Assembly: GCA_027488855.1 (NCBI GenBank) | Contig: JAIYAV010000383.1 | Span: 1 to 50,596 of the forward strand | DNA from: Saprospiraceae bacterium | GTDB lineage: Bacteria; Bacteroidota; Bacteroidia; Chitinophagales; Saprospiraceae | DNA length: 50,596 nucleotides | Direction: 5' to 3' | In this document: in pieces, positions 17,221 through 25,950 of the stretch | Position numbering within the stretch: the stretch's first letter is position 1 | How the letters are laid out: every line of letters begins with the position of its first letter | Notes under the pieces: model-generated | Databases searched by the model: none | The model's input: only the letters and a program-made list of their open reading frames with translations | Told to the model about the DNA's origin: nothing | Made by a program: the position numbers and the translations under genes

Positions 17221-18609
17221 TTATTCTGCCTTTTTCTTCCGCCGCGTTTTGAACATTTCGACCACTTCTTTTTCCTTGAGGAAGCCGAAATCGACAAAAG
17301 CCGAGGCGACAAATTTCTTGATGTCCTGGTAGTCCTTGCCCCGCTTGTCGACAAATCGAGTCAGTGAGCGGGTAACGAAGTTCATCGACAAGTCTTTCAA
17401 ACCCTGGTTGAACTGTTCGTTCACAAAAATGCGCATGTAGATCGAGAATTGTTTCGAGATGTCGAACAAATCGGGATAATGGCGCTCTTCCAGGTTGCTG
17501 ATGAAGCGATTGAAGTATTGGAAAACGGTTTGCCGCACACATTCGTTGATGGTCGACATCCCTTCATGTTTGTTGTAAAACACTTTTACCGCTTCGTGTG
17601 CTTCCTCGTTGATGTAGCCTTTATCGTGAATGATGTCGAGCACTTGGTAGTATTCGCTCAACTTGTCGTTGTAGGTTTTATCTACGAGCGCTGACATTTT
17701 TTTGTCTGCCTCGGGCAAAATTTTAAGTACCGGATGGTGGTGCAATTCCATCAAAAAATGCAGGAAGCGCTCGCTGAATCCAGTCGATTTTTCCCGAACT
17801 TTATTAAAAATGTTGCTCAGTTGTTTGCGGCTGGCATCGCTCAGGTCGTAGAACATCGCGTAAATGGCCATCACCTGCATGTGCTCGGTAGTGCCTTGCA
17901 ATGATTCGTTGAGCACAAACTTGTCCAGTGGTTCCAACAAACTGGCATTGTTCACCTTGACCGAAGCCCGGTGAATCAAAAAGTTCTTCAGTGGATTGAA
18001 GAGCACAGGAAGGTCTGCGGCAGTATTTGGAAATTCTGCGGTATGGAAATGATCGTTGCGAAATTGATTGTGGTAACGATCCAGTCCCACCTTACGATCG
18101 CTGTCCCGACGGTAACGATCCAGCTTTTGCCCTTGCAGGTAGTAGCGGATGCGTTTGTTGGTGATGCTGTTGATCAGGTTGGTGATCCAGATATCGCTGC
18201 TCAGCGCAAAACCAATTTGAATGGTTTGGCCAATCCGCTTTTTTATGATTTCAAAATTGGTGGAGCCACAAATGGCCAACAGAATGTCCTTGAAGTGCTC
18301 TTGTGGGCGCACGTACTTGACCTGCTGGTTGACCTCACCTCGCAGCACGGAATACCCCAGGATTCTGGGCAAAAACAAGCCCTCGAAGATCGGGTCGAGT
18401 AAGACCAACTCAAAGGAAATGAGTTGCAATGGATTGTCTTTGGCAACCGCTTCGTAAATAAGGGCGATGCGTGGTTCGTATAACTCTTTCAGGCGCGTGA
18501 AGTCTTCTTCCTCTTCGCTATCCAGGTACCGGGCCAGTTCGTCAGATTCTTGAATTTCGGAGGCGATGGTTTCCAGTTCTTCCAAGTATTGCTGATCGAG
18601 TTCGTACAT
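17221..18609 (-). CDS. Conserved-looking protein of unknown function, 462 residues
   Basis: No known domain is recognised. The protein is soluble, Asp/Glu/Leu-rich and mostly helical, with a very acidic N-terminal segment (residues 1-50) and a basic C-terminal tail (KTRRKKKAE). There is no signal peptide or membrane helix, so it is cytosolic. It has a well-formed Bacteroidota promoter (18739-18770) and a 123-base leader. The ATG at 18609 is the only good start. Neighbours are otsAB and rpsP with no clear functional link. Confidence 0.75.
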   Translation of the reverse strand: MYELDQQYLEELETIASEIQESDELARYLDSEEEEDFTRLKELYEPRIALIYEAVAKDNPLQLISFELVLLDPIFEGLFLPRILGYSVLRGEVNQQVKYVRPQEHFKDILLAICGSTNFEIIKKRIGQTIQIGFALSSDIWITNLINSITNKRIRYYLQGQKLDRYRRDSDRKVGLDRYHNQFRNDHFHTAEFPNTAADLPVLFNPLKNFLIHRASVKVNNASLLEPLDKFVLNESLQGTTEHMQVMAIYAMFYDLSDASRKQLSNIFNKVREKSTGFSERFLHFLMELHHHPVLKILPEADKKMSALVDKTYNDKLSEYYQVLDIIHDKGYINEEAHEAVKVFYNKHEGMSTINECVRQTVFQYFNRFISNLEERHYPDLFDISKQFSIYMRIFVNEQFNQGLKDLSMNFVTRSLTRFVDKRGKDYQDIKKFVASAFVDFGFLKEKEVVEMFKTRRKKKAE

Positions 18610-18738
18610 ATGCCTGCTCTTTTTAAAGGCAAACCTGATAGTGCAACTTAAAGCACTACCAGGTCCGCGATATATTAATGATTAAAGTATAGCCTTGTTG
18701 GTTTGGACAAAATTTTTTGTCCTTTCTTCACCATATGG

Positions 18739-18770
18739 CAAAGATAAATTCTTTGGGGCGAATCTCCAAA
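18739..18770 (-). promoter_or_regulatory. Promoter of the 462-residue gene
   Basis: On the minus strand TTTG (18770-18767), 20 bases, then TATCTTTG (18746-18739). Both boxes match the Bacteroidota consensus (TTTG near -33, TAnnTTTG near -7). The predicted start of transcription is near 18732. Confidence 0.65.
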
Positions 18771-18788
18771 TGAAAGATTCAAGTTTTA

Positions 18789-18821
18789 TTCAGGGTTCGA
18801 ACTTAGCATCCGAACCCTGAA
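18789..18821 (-). terminator. Terminator of rpsP
   Basis: Arms 18789-18799 (TTCAGGGTTCG) and 18811-18821 (CGAACCCTGAA) pair perfectly around an 11-base loop. It begins 10 bases past the rpsP stop; the minus-strand tail AATAAAACTT is only moderately T-rich. Confidence 0.7.
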
Positions 18822-18830
18822 TGGCGCTGC

Positions 18831-19355
18831 TTATTCAGCAGGTGCTTCGCTGGTTTCTTCAGCAGGAGTTTCTTCAGCAGTTGCTTCAGTCACTTCTTCT
18901 TCTGCTTCAGCTACTGGCTCTTCTACAACGGGTACGGGTTTAGCCTTGGCTACACCAGATACTGCCAAGCGGAAAGCTTCTTTCTCTTCAGCAGTTTTTT
19001 GTACACGAGCAGCGGTTTTCGACTCCTTGGCATCAACCCAAGCTTGGAACTTCTCGGTTGCTTCTTCAACGGTCATGGAACCTTTGGCAACCCCACGCAT
19101 GAGGTGCTTGCGGTAATACACTCCTTTGAAGCGCAAGATCGCACGAACGGTATCGGTAGGCTGAGCACCTTTGCTTACCCAATCGTAAGCTTTGTCACGA
19201 TCGATTTCGATGGTGGCAGGCTTGGTCATTGGGTTGTAAGATCCCAGATTTTCGATGAAACGTCCATCACGAGGAGAGCGAGAATCGGCTACCACAATTT
19301 GGTAGAATGGGCGTTTTTTGCGGCCCATGCGCTGCAATCTAATTCTAACAGCCAT
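18831..19355 (-). CDS. rpsP: 30S ribosomal protein S16
   Basis: 174 residues. Residues 1-80 are the S16 fold ([58 protein letters not shown]). Many bacteria stop near residue 80-90; here an extension to 174 is rich in Ala, Glu, Val and Pro and ends as an acidic tail, as is usual in Bacteroidota. The S16 part helps assemble the 30S subunit. It has its own promoter, leader hairpin and terminator, so it is expressed alone rather than with rimM-trmD-rplS. Confidence 0.97.
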   Translation of the reverse strand: MAVRIRLQRMGRKKRPFYQIVVADSRSPRDGRFIENLGSYNPMTKPATIEIDRDKAYDWVSKGAQPTDTVRAILRFKGVYYRKHLMRGVAKGSMTVEEATEKFQAWVDAKESKTAARVQKTAEEKEAFRLAVSGVAKAKPVPVVEEPVAEAEEEVTEATAEETPAEETSEAPAE

Positions 19356-19385
19356 TGTTGGTTAACAATTACAAGGTTAAACCAT

Positions 19386-19418
19386 GACCTACTTACCTTG
19401 ACGAACAAGCGGTAGGTC
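19386..19418 (-). promoter_or_regulatory. Leader hairpin of rpsP mRNA
   Basis: GACCTAC (19386-19392) and GTAGGTC (19412-19418) pair in the 67-base leader between the promoter and the ATG at 19355. It may be an autoregulatory or stability element; the stem is short. Confidence 0.35.
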
Positions 19419-19428
19419 CTGAGCGCGG

Positions 19429-19459
19429 CAAATGTACGAGGAGTTTGGGGATTTTGCAA
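19429..19459 (-). promoter_or_regulatory. Promoter of rpsP
   Basis: On the minus strand TTG (19459-19457), 20 bases, then TACATTTG (19436-19429), a full match to the Bacteroidota vegetative promoter. Start of transcription is predicted near 19422. Confidence 0.65.
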
Positions 19460-19707
19460 GTCCGTTTCCCGATTTTTTAAAATCGGGGTAAATGAGAGAA
19501 ATAGTTGGGTTTAAAAAAAATCGCCAGATCAGCAGATTTAAGTTTGATCAGTTTTCAAGCTGGCATTTTCACTTCGGCTAGTTAGCTCCCAAATCCACTT
19601 TGTGACCTTGTAATGTGCACTGGTTTTGCTTAAATTTATCTTCGCAAAAGCAACTTCAACCAAATTAGCCCGTTTTTTAGAGGATTTAGATACCAAAGCC
19701 CTTCGAA

Positions 19708-20334
19708 ATGGCAATTTTACAGCCTTTAGTTCATCTAATGAAAGACGATACTATTTTTCAAAACCATTCATTGCTTAAGCAGCTCATCTCCCATTTTGTC
19801 GAGCCAACTGAGGAGGAATGGAACGAATTCCTGAATGTTGTTCAATACGAGAAATTTAAAAAAGGTCAAAAGATCGTATCAAAAGACATTCCTTGCAATA
19901 AACTTTACTTCATTGTTGAAGGGGTTGCGAGGCATTACACCTTGGTTGAAAACGAGCTAGAAATAACAACCTGGTTCAATTCAGTTGGCAGCCTAGCAAC
20001 AGATTATGCCGGATTTACCACCAGTGAACCACAACCATTCATCATTCAGGCCATCACACCCGTCCTTGCAATAAGCATTACCAACACAGCCCTTCAAAGT
20101 TTGTATGATAAAAGCCAAACCTGGGAAAGAATGGGGCGACTGATCAATCAGCACTATTTAATTGAGCTGATTAAACGAAACAATGGCATGTTGAACAAAA
20201 CGGCTCGTGAGCGATACGAGGAGTTTTTACTTTTGTATCAGCCCCTTTTTAAAGTTGTGCCTTTAAAATACATCGCATCCTACTTGAATATAAGCATAGA
20301 AACACTAAGCCGATTGAGGTCAGATAGCTATTGA
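19708..20334 (+). CDS. Crp/Fnr-family transcriptional regulator
   Basis: 208 residues. Residues about 30-125 form a cyclic-nucleotide-binding beta-barrel (KFKKGQKIVSKDIPCNKLYFIVEG, FNSVGSLATDY), followed by a long dimerisation helix and a C-terminal helix-turn-helix (VPLKYIASYLNISIETLSRLR). The cAMP-contact residues of true CRP are not evident, so the ligand is unknown. It is 73 bases upstream of the large surface lipoprotein gene on the same strand and may control it (inference). Confidence 0.88.
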   Translation: MAILQPLVHLMKDDTIFQNHSLLKQLISHFVEPTEEEWNEFLNVVQYEKFKKGQKIVSKDIPCNKLYFIVEGVARHYTLVENELEITTWFNSVGSLATDYAGFTTSEPQPFIIQAITPVLAISITNTALQSLYDKSQTWERMGRLINQHYLIELIKRNNGMLNKTARERYEEFLLLYQPLFKVVPLKYIASYLNISIETLSRLRSDSY

Positions 20335-20380
20335 TTTTTTGATATTTATCAAGAGATTGGGCAGGATATAACCCGTAATT

Positions 20381-20401
20381 TTCGGCATCACAAAAGCCGA
20401 A
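20381..20401 (+). promoter_or_regulatory. Hairpin directly before the lipoprotein start
   Basis: TTCGGC (20381-20386) and GCCGAA (20396-20401) pair around a 9-base loop and end 6 bases before the ATG at 20408. Without a T-run it is a poor terminator; it could limit ribosome access or be a regulator site. Confidence 0.35.
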
Positions 20402-20407
20402 TATCAA

Positions 20408-22831
20408 ATGACAAGGTACTACTATTTAACTTTAGCTGCAATCGGCCTAAGCCTGACTGGCTGTTTGCCTCCTTCCACACCCTACCCCAGTTTACCACCA
20501 GCAGTGGTAGTTTCACAAGCCCAGGCATTATCTGATAGCTTAGAAACCTACATTTACAAATGGAGGCAAGGATTAGTCCCCGCTAAGATTCCAGCCCGCC
20601 TGATTCCACGAGGGATTTCGGATTGCCAAGATTTTTATTTAAAACATCCCGATTCAGTTTCAGCGGCAGAAACTTGGGCCGTTCGGTATGCAAAACCAAT
20701 CAATAAGGATTCATTGTATGCGGGGATTCCAGATCCCAAGATTACTTATTTATTGCTGGGCACAGCCTTGGCCCCATTTGGCAGCAAGTTGGTCATTGAA
20801 GGTGAGTTTCCGCACTGTCGTTTTTTTTCCATTCAAGTAACGCCGCCTCTAAATGGGTTGGAATACTATGCCCAACGCCAATTTGGAACCGCTGAAGTGT
20901 CCATAGTGGATGCAGACATCATTCCGGAACCTGGCAGTGAGAACCCCTTCCGCGTCGGTGCCAATCGAAACGCTAAAAACCGAAAGTACAAGGTAACTTA
21001 TGACTTAACGACAGGTAATCCAACCTTGCTCAATGGTTCCGCTCACAGCTACCCTTACCGAAAAAATTCTAACGCACGTAAAGGTGGTTTAATCACTTAT
21101 CAAGGGCCCTTGGGTTTTCAAACCCTGGCCGGAACACCTTTGCCTCCCGACCAGCAAGGCCCCTGGGATTTGGGTAACGTTTGGATACGCATCTATGAAC
21201 CCGACAACAATGTGGATGCTTTAGGAGGAGTACCTTTTCCCAAAGTGTATTTTGAGCTCCCCACTGGTGAAAAATATTTTATTGGCTCTGATTTTTCCAA
21301 ACTCCTCACACGGGCCAACACAACCATTCCCAATCGCAACACCCTTACTCAACCCAACCCAAATTTTGGCCCATCGGTGGGCTGGTTCAAATCCTGGGGA
21401 GTTTCCCGAGGAATTCTGAATGGCATTTGTCTCAGCAACAATTGGACAGATAGCACGGCTCGCGTGAGGCAGATTGATTTGGGTTGGACTGGGAGAGGTG
21501 AATTCCAGCCAGCGCCAGGCAACATTGAACCCCATGCTACCACCAACAACTACATCAGTTATTTCGGAAGGACCGTTACCGTTCCACCTGGAATGGTTGC
21601 AGTGCTTACGGGCAAATTGCCTACTTTTCCATCGACAAGAAATGGAGAAGGAACGATGACAGGTGGGGATTTAAGGTATTGGAGTGTTTGTGGGATTGAC
21701 GTAGATCCTTTTTCTCCTTTGCCCGCCACCACCATTCACGCCATTTCTGATGCGGATGTGATCATTGATGGGAATAGAAACTATGTCATTGCTTTTTCTC
21801 GTCCGGGTGATAAGCCCCGAAACGCAAATCCAAGCAATGGCGTTTCCTGGGTTGATTGGGGAACGCAAAGCGAATTGGGACTTCTGATCCGCTGGCTTTG
21901 TATTGCGCCGGATTGGCGCTTTAGCTTAGCTCCGCATGAACACAATCTGGATTTTGCACATTCCGATTATTCAGCCACCTTGTACGACAAAACACTCGTT
22001 GGAACCAACTGGCGAAATGGTTTCATGAAATGTTATCTTCCAAAAGTTCACTACCTGAGCAAGGCAGAATTTGAAGCCATTGGAACCAATGTAAATGCCG
22101 AAAATGTGCCCGTTTGGGTAGATAGTAGCAATGTCAACACTGGCCCTGCAGAATCAAAATTGGGCAGCGTATTTGTTTCAAGCAATTTGGATGCATCACT
22201 GGCCAATGCGGGATTAAACCTAAAAGATGGCAATAAGAATACTGCCTGGTCCAGTGCATTTGGGCAGCCGGTAGCATCGGCAATCATCGATCTAGGCAGT
22301 GTAAAAATCATCTCAGCCGTAAAATTGTATTGGGACTTGTTGCTTTTTGGTAAAAACTACACCCTACAAGTCTCAAACGACAATGCCAATTATACCACCG
22401 TTGCGGGTACCAGCAATGGCAATGGAAACGTCGATTTGTACAAGAATTTGCAAAATGTAAAGGGCAGATACGTAAAACTCAGTTTGACCAATTACAACCT
22501 TGCCTATTATCGTTTACTGGAATTTGAAGTGTACACCAACGACTGTAACTGTAAAGCTCCGATTGTTAGCTCGATTGGATCGAATATTCCCACAAATGAG
22601 CAACTAAAGGTATTCCCCAACCCAGCTCAAGAGTTTGTAAACATTCAAAGTAATTTGACGGGACGGCAAACCATCAGCATTTACAACATGCAAGGCCAAT
22701 TGGTATTTGAAACTACCTCCACAAGCAGTAGCACAAAAATCAATATTGCTGCACTTCAAGTTGGGACATACTTCCTAAAAATAAGTGGCCAACAACAAAG
22801 TTTTGTGAAGAAACTCCTCAAAGTGCGCTAG
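20408..22831 (+). CDS. Surface lipoprotein with discoidin and T9SS sorting domains
   Basis: 807 residues. A lipobox (SLTGC, Cys19) predicts a lipoprotein signal. Residues about 60-570 are a large beta-rich region with many aromatic, Asn and Gly residues and no recognised catalytic motif. Residues about 580-715 form a discoidin (F5/8 type C) sugar-binding domain (NKNTAWSSAFGQPVASAIID, RYVKLSLTNY). Residues about 735-807 are a type A T9SS C-terminal domain (VFPNPAQEFVNI ... GTYFLKIS ... KKLLKVR). Together they suggest export to the cell surface for glycan binding. A lipobox with a T9SS tail in one chain is unusual. Confidence 0.85.
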   Translation: MTRYYYLTLAAIGLSLTGCLPPSTPYPSLPPAVVVSQAQALSDSLETYIYKWRQGLVPAKIPARLIPRGISDCQDFYLKHPDSVSAAETWAVRYAKPINKDSLYAGIPDPKITYLLLGTALAPFGSKLVIEGEFPHCRFFSIQVTPPLNGLEYYAQRQFGTAEVSIVDADIIPEPGSENPFRVGANRNAKNRKYKVTYDLTTGNPTLLNGSAHSYPYRKNSNARKGGLITYQGPLGFQTLAGTPLPPDQQGPWDLGNVWIRIYEPDNNVDALGGVPFPKVYFELPTGEKYFIGSDFSKLLTRANTTIPNRNTLTQPNPNFGPSVGWFKSWGVSRGILNGICLSNNWTDSTARVRQIDLGWTGRGEFQPAPGNIEPHATTNNYISYFGRTVTVPPGMVAVLTGKLPTFPSTRNGEGTMTGGDLRYWSVCGIDVDPFSPLPATTIHAISDADVIIDGNRNYVIAFSRPGDKPRNANPSNGVSWVDWGTQSELGLLIRWLCIAPDWRFSLAPHEHNLDFAHSDYSATLYDKTLVGTNWRNGFMKCYLPKVHYLSKAEFEAIGTNVNAENVPVWVDSSNVNTGPAESKLGSVFVSSNLDASLANAGLNLKDGNKNTAWSSAFGQPVASAIIDLGSVKIISAVKLYWDLLLFGKNYTLQVSNDNANYTTVAGTSNGNGNVDLYKNLQNVKGRYVKLSLTNYNLAYYRLLEFEVYTNDCNCKAPIVSSIGSNIPTNEQLKVFPNPAQEFVNIQSNLTGRQTISIYNMQGQLVFETTSTSSSTKINIAALQVGTYFLKISGQQQSFVKKLLKVR

Positions 22832-23073
22832 TGTTTTTCAACACCCTGATCACTACCTATCCAGTCAAACATAGTCCAGCCAGCATCGGCCAGATAGATC
22901 AGGTTATCACGATGGATAGCTTGTTTAAATACGAAAGTTTTTATTAGAGGAAGGGTTTGATTGGTTTGATGGGAACCTAAAACAACAGCTTAGCCAAATC
23001 AACTCCAACCGCATTGCACCTACATCCTCCCGTATCACTAGTTTTTTGTATTTTCACCCCAAATACTTCGCAA

Positions 23074-24594
23074 ATGCGTTATTTCAACACTTCGGGGCCG
23101 AACTTCCCGGAGCAACACTATACCTTATATCGGGAAGATCTGTTGCAAACTGGATTAAATCTGGTAGAAGGGGAGCGGTATTTCACGATTTGGGCACCAC
23201 GTCAGACGGGGAAGAGCACTTATTTCAGGCAATTGAATGAGCGTTTGACCCAAAGAGGATATAAAGTGGCTCAATTTAATTTTGAAAATTATCGGAATGC
23301 TCCTCTCAATGATTTGTTGATTGAATTAGGTGAAGTATTCCAGCAACTAGGCTACCCGCTACCGATTTGTCAATCCTTGAGTGAATTTTCTCGTATCGTA
23401 AAAACTTTTGGAGAAGGTAAAGTAGTCCTCATTTTTGACGAAGTTGAAGGACTCAACCCAGATCTTTTTGGACAATTTCTGCACACCATCCGCAATCTGT
23501 ACCATTCCCGCCAAGAACATTGTTTAAAAAGTGTGATTCTGGTGGGTGTAAGCAATATTGTTGGCGTAGCTGAAGACAATGCCAGCCCTTTCAACATTAC
23601 CGAGAACCTCAATGTGCCTTACTTTACTGATGCAGAAACAGCCGAACTCCTGCAGCAACACGAACAGGAAACCGAGCAGCAATTTGAGCCTCGGGTGATC
23701 CAAAAAATCAGCGAAATCACCGCCAACCAGCCTGGCTTGGTCAATGGATTTGCCTACCAATTGGTGGCTCGGAACAAAGCCAAACCGCTGATCAATTACC
23801 AAGACTATTTGGCGGTGGAAGAATGGTACTTGACCGAAGCCATCGACAAAAACTTCGCCAACATCCTCAAACAGGCCCGGGCATTTCGGCCTTTTATTGA
23901 ATCCCTGTTGTTTACGGATATTGAAATTCCTTTCCGAATCGACCGAGAGGCCATCAAGGTATTGCATACCAATGGTTTGATACGAAAAGGAGAAGGGGGA
24001 AATGTGCAATTCTGGGTACCCTATTACAAAAAACGCTTGCACGATGTGTTTTATCCCTATACCAATGGTGAAAAAGACCGCATTAGCGCAACGATTTATG
24101 CTGCTGACTTCTTTCTGCCGGATGGCCAACTTAACCTTGATTTGTTGATTGATTTCTATAAGGCTTATGCCAAAAGGCGGGGCTTCGGAATCTTTCGTGA
24201 AAAAGACGAACAGGGTAAATTTGCGAGCATCAAAGAGGCTGGGCTGATTTACAGTTTTGAGACTTTTTTGGCAGCGTTTGTGCAGCAAGCTGGGGGCAAA
24301 AGTTACCGCGAGGCCAACACTGGATTGGGAAAAAGTGATCTTTTGTTAAATATTCAGGGTAAAGAATTCATCGTAGAAGCGAAGAAATATTATGGTTTTG
24401 CCCAGTTTGAAAAGGGTAAAAAACAACTGTCGTATTACGCCTCACGCCTGGGTTTGACCCAAGCAGTATACCTCGTTTTTACGCCCAATCACTTGCGCTA
24501 TCCACCGCCAGTAGTGGAAGGGAATGAGGTACTCAATGGCGTCGAAATCCGTACGTATTTGGTGGAGTATGATGAGGAGAAAGATTTTGATTGA
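23074..24594 (+). CDS. AAA-like ATPase fused to PD-(D/E)XK nuclease domain
   Basis: 506 residues from the ATG at 23074; an upstream TTG at 23014 adds 20 residues and is less likely. The N-terminal ATPase shows Walker A APRQTGKST (41-49) and Walker B VVLIFDE (D122, E123). A helical middle part resembles a lid and winged-helix region. The C-terminal part has the PD-(D/E)XK pattern: D422 (GKSDLLL), then E435-A-K437 (FIVEAKK). The family (AAA-ATPase-like with a restriction-like nuclease) is common in multiple copies in Bacteroidota; its role is unknown, possibly nucleic-acid surveillance. It stands alone. Confidence 0.85.
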   Translation: MRYFNTSGPNFPEQHYTLYREDLLQTGLNLVEGERYFTIWAPRQTGKSTYFRQLNERLTQRGYKVAQFNFENYRNAPLNDLLIELGEVFQQLGYPLPICQSLSEFSRIVKTFGEGKVVLIFDEVEGLNPDLFGQFLHTIRNLYHSRQEHCLKSVILVGVSNIVGVAEDNASPFNITENLNVPYFTDAETAELLQQHEQETEQQFEPRVIQKISEITANQPGLVNGFAYQLVARNKAKPLINYQDYLAVEEWYLTEAIDKNFANILKQARAFRPFIESLLFTDIEIPFRIDREAIKVLHTNGLIRKGEGGNVQFWVPYYKKRLHDVFYPYTNGEKDRISATIYAADFFLPDGQLNLDLLIDFYKAYAKRRGFGIFREKDEQGKFASIKEAGLIYSFETFLAAFVQQAGGKSYREANTGLGKSDLLLNIQGKEFIVEAKKYYGFAQFEKGKKQLSYYASRLGLTQAVYLVFTPNHLRYPPPVVEGNEVLNGVEIRTYLVEYDEEKDFD

Positions 24595-24603
24595 ACAGAA
24601 AAC

Positions 24604-25572
24604 TCAGCCTCTTCCAAATCCAAGTTCAAATCCCGAAATCTGGGCGGTGATTGGGTCATTGGCATTGGTGTTCACAATGCCCATTTCCGCAGGCCCAGGG
24701 CCAATAAATTCGCTTACCTTTTCCTCTAAGTGGATCAATCCACGCTTGGGGTCGATTTCAAGAAAAGTAAACAGAGGGTCTTTATACGGAATGGTGCTCC
24801 GCAAGATGGGATATTGCTTGTCGATGGCCTCACTCAAACGAACCCGTTGGTATTGTTCCCCCACCCAACGGTAGGAAGCGCTGTTGATTTGGCAATAATG
24901 GATGCCATTGATTTGGGTAAGGTAATTGGTATGGTTGTGACCGCTAAAGCAGGCGATGACCTTAGTGAATCCTGCTTTTTGATTGGCGGCCTCCAATACT
25001 TGCCGAACCACGGAGGCATTGTGTACCCCTACTTCGGGGTCTTCTAGGGTCTGGTGGGAAAAGATCAAGGTAGGCAATTTGGTTTTTTCCAAATCCGCTT
25101 GTAGCCAGCTCAGTTGCTCCGGGCCAAGGAGCCGGTTGTAACCCGCCCATGGCTTGGGATTAGGGTCGTTGCCGTCCAGAAATACAAAGTGAAAGCCTTT
25201 CAAGTCAAAAGAATGGTAGCTCTGCTGGATGCCGTAATAGGCCATGGTTTGTTGGCGGGTAAAGCCTCCATCCATGTCGTGGTTGCCCAGCAGGTGATAC
25301 TTGGCGCCAGGGTAGGCATTCCACAGGTTGAGGAAGTTTTGATTTTTAGGAATGGGCTGGCAAAAATCGCCCATTTGTAGGATGAAATCGGGTTTGCGTT
25401 TTTGAGCAGCTTTGAGAAATGTGGCCAGGCGATCGTCGGCATCATACATGGCGTCTTTGTGGATGTCGGCAATGAGGCCGATGCGGATTTTTGGGGCTTT
25501 CCTAAGCGGGATGCCCAGCAGGAAAGGAATGGAGATTACGGCGGTGTTTTGGAGGAAGGAGCGTCTTTGCAT
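24604..25572 (-). CDS. Secreted calcineurin-like metallophosphoesterase
   Basis: 322 residues. The N-terminus (MQRRSFLQNTAVISIPFLL) has twin Arg before a hydrophobic stretch, fitting a Tat-like signal or anchor. Metal-binding motifs occur in the usual order: D36-x-H38 (ADIHKD), GDF, GNHD, SHQ and GHNH. These coordinate two metal ions and hydrolyse phosphate esters. The substrate cannot be told. It is the last of three minus-strand genes after the TonB receptor and small membrane protein. Confidence 0.92.
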   Translation of the reverse strand: MQRRSFLQNTAVISIPFLLGIPLRKAPKIRIGLIADIHKDAMYDADDRLATFLKAAQKRKPDFILQMGDFCQPIPKNQNFLNLWNAYPGAKYHLLGNHDMDGGFTRQQTMAYYGIQQSYHSFDLKGFHFVFLDGNDPNPKPWAGYNRLLGPEQLSWLQADLEKTKLPTLIFSHQTLEDPEVGVHNASVVRQVLEAANQKAGFTKVIACFSGHNHTNYLTQINGIHYCQINSASYRWVGEQYQRVRLSEAIDKQYPILRSTIPYKDPLFTFLEIDPKRGLIHLEEKVSEFIGPGPAEMGIVNTNANDPITAQISGFELGFGRG

Positions 25573-25655
25573 GGTAAGGGCGATTATCGATTAAGTCAAA
25601 GATAATGCCCCCTTTCCATAAAGGCTTAATCCAGCAGATGAAGTAAATGTAAACT

Positions 25656-25832
25656 CTACCGATGCGGATGCTCCAACACCTTCTCCTCCTCCGACCGATA
25701 CACAATCGGCACCCCCAATGCATCCAGCAAAAAGGAAAGGATGATGAGCAGTACAAAGAAAATCAGCACCTTGCGCCCGAAGCTCATCTTGGGGGCGGCG
25801 GGAGGTGGTGGTGGAGTATTGGATTTGGCCAT
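25656..25832 (-). CDS. Short membrane protein, 58 residues
   Basis: An open frame of 58 residues starts at the ATG at 25832 (MAKSNTPPPPPAAPKMSFG...) and stops at 25656. It has a Pro-rich cytosolic start, one transmembrane helix (residues about 21-40, KVLIFFVLLIILSFLLDALG) and a charged tail (EEEKVLEHPHR). A clean signal-anchor and sensible composition support a real gene. It lies between the TonB receptor and the metallophosphoesterase, same strand. The function is unknown. Confidence 0.6.
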   Translation of the reverse strand: MAKSNTPPPPPAAPKMSFGRKVLIFFVLLIILSFLLDALGVPIVYRSEEEKVLEHPHR

Positions 25833-25838
25833 GTAGTG

Positions 25839-25948
25839 AAAGATGAGAGATGAAAGATGAGAGATGAAAGAGGCTACCGCAGAGACTTAGACAAGGTCAT
25901 CGTCAAAAACGCTGCGGCAGCATCTCTCATCTTTCATCTTTCATCTCT
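25839..25948. repeat. Periodic-arm palindrome (GATGAAA type)
   Basis: The left arm 25839-25866 (AAAGATGAGAGATGAAAGATG...) and right arm 25921-25948 are complementary at 26 of 28 positions. The arms consist of GATGAAA/GATGAGA words. The 54-base spacer contains CCGCAG and CTGCGG, which pair as an inner stem. It starts 7 bases above the small membrane gene start and ends 3 bases before the TonB receptor stop, so it fills the whole gap. Confidence 0.8.
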
Positions 25949-25950
25949 AA

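Noticed and set aside
18781-18825. GGTTCGAA as the T-loop of a tRNA
   Set aside because: No acceptor or anticodon arm around it; it is the rpsP terminator hairpin.
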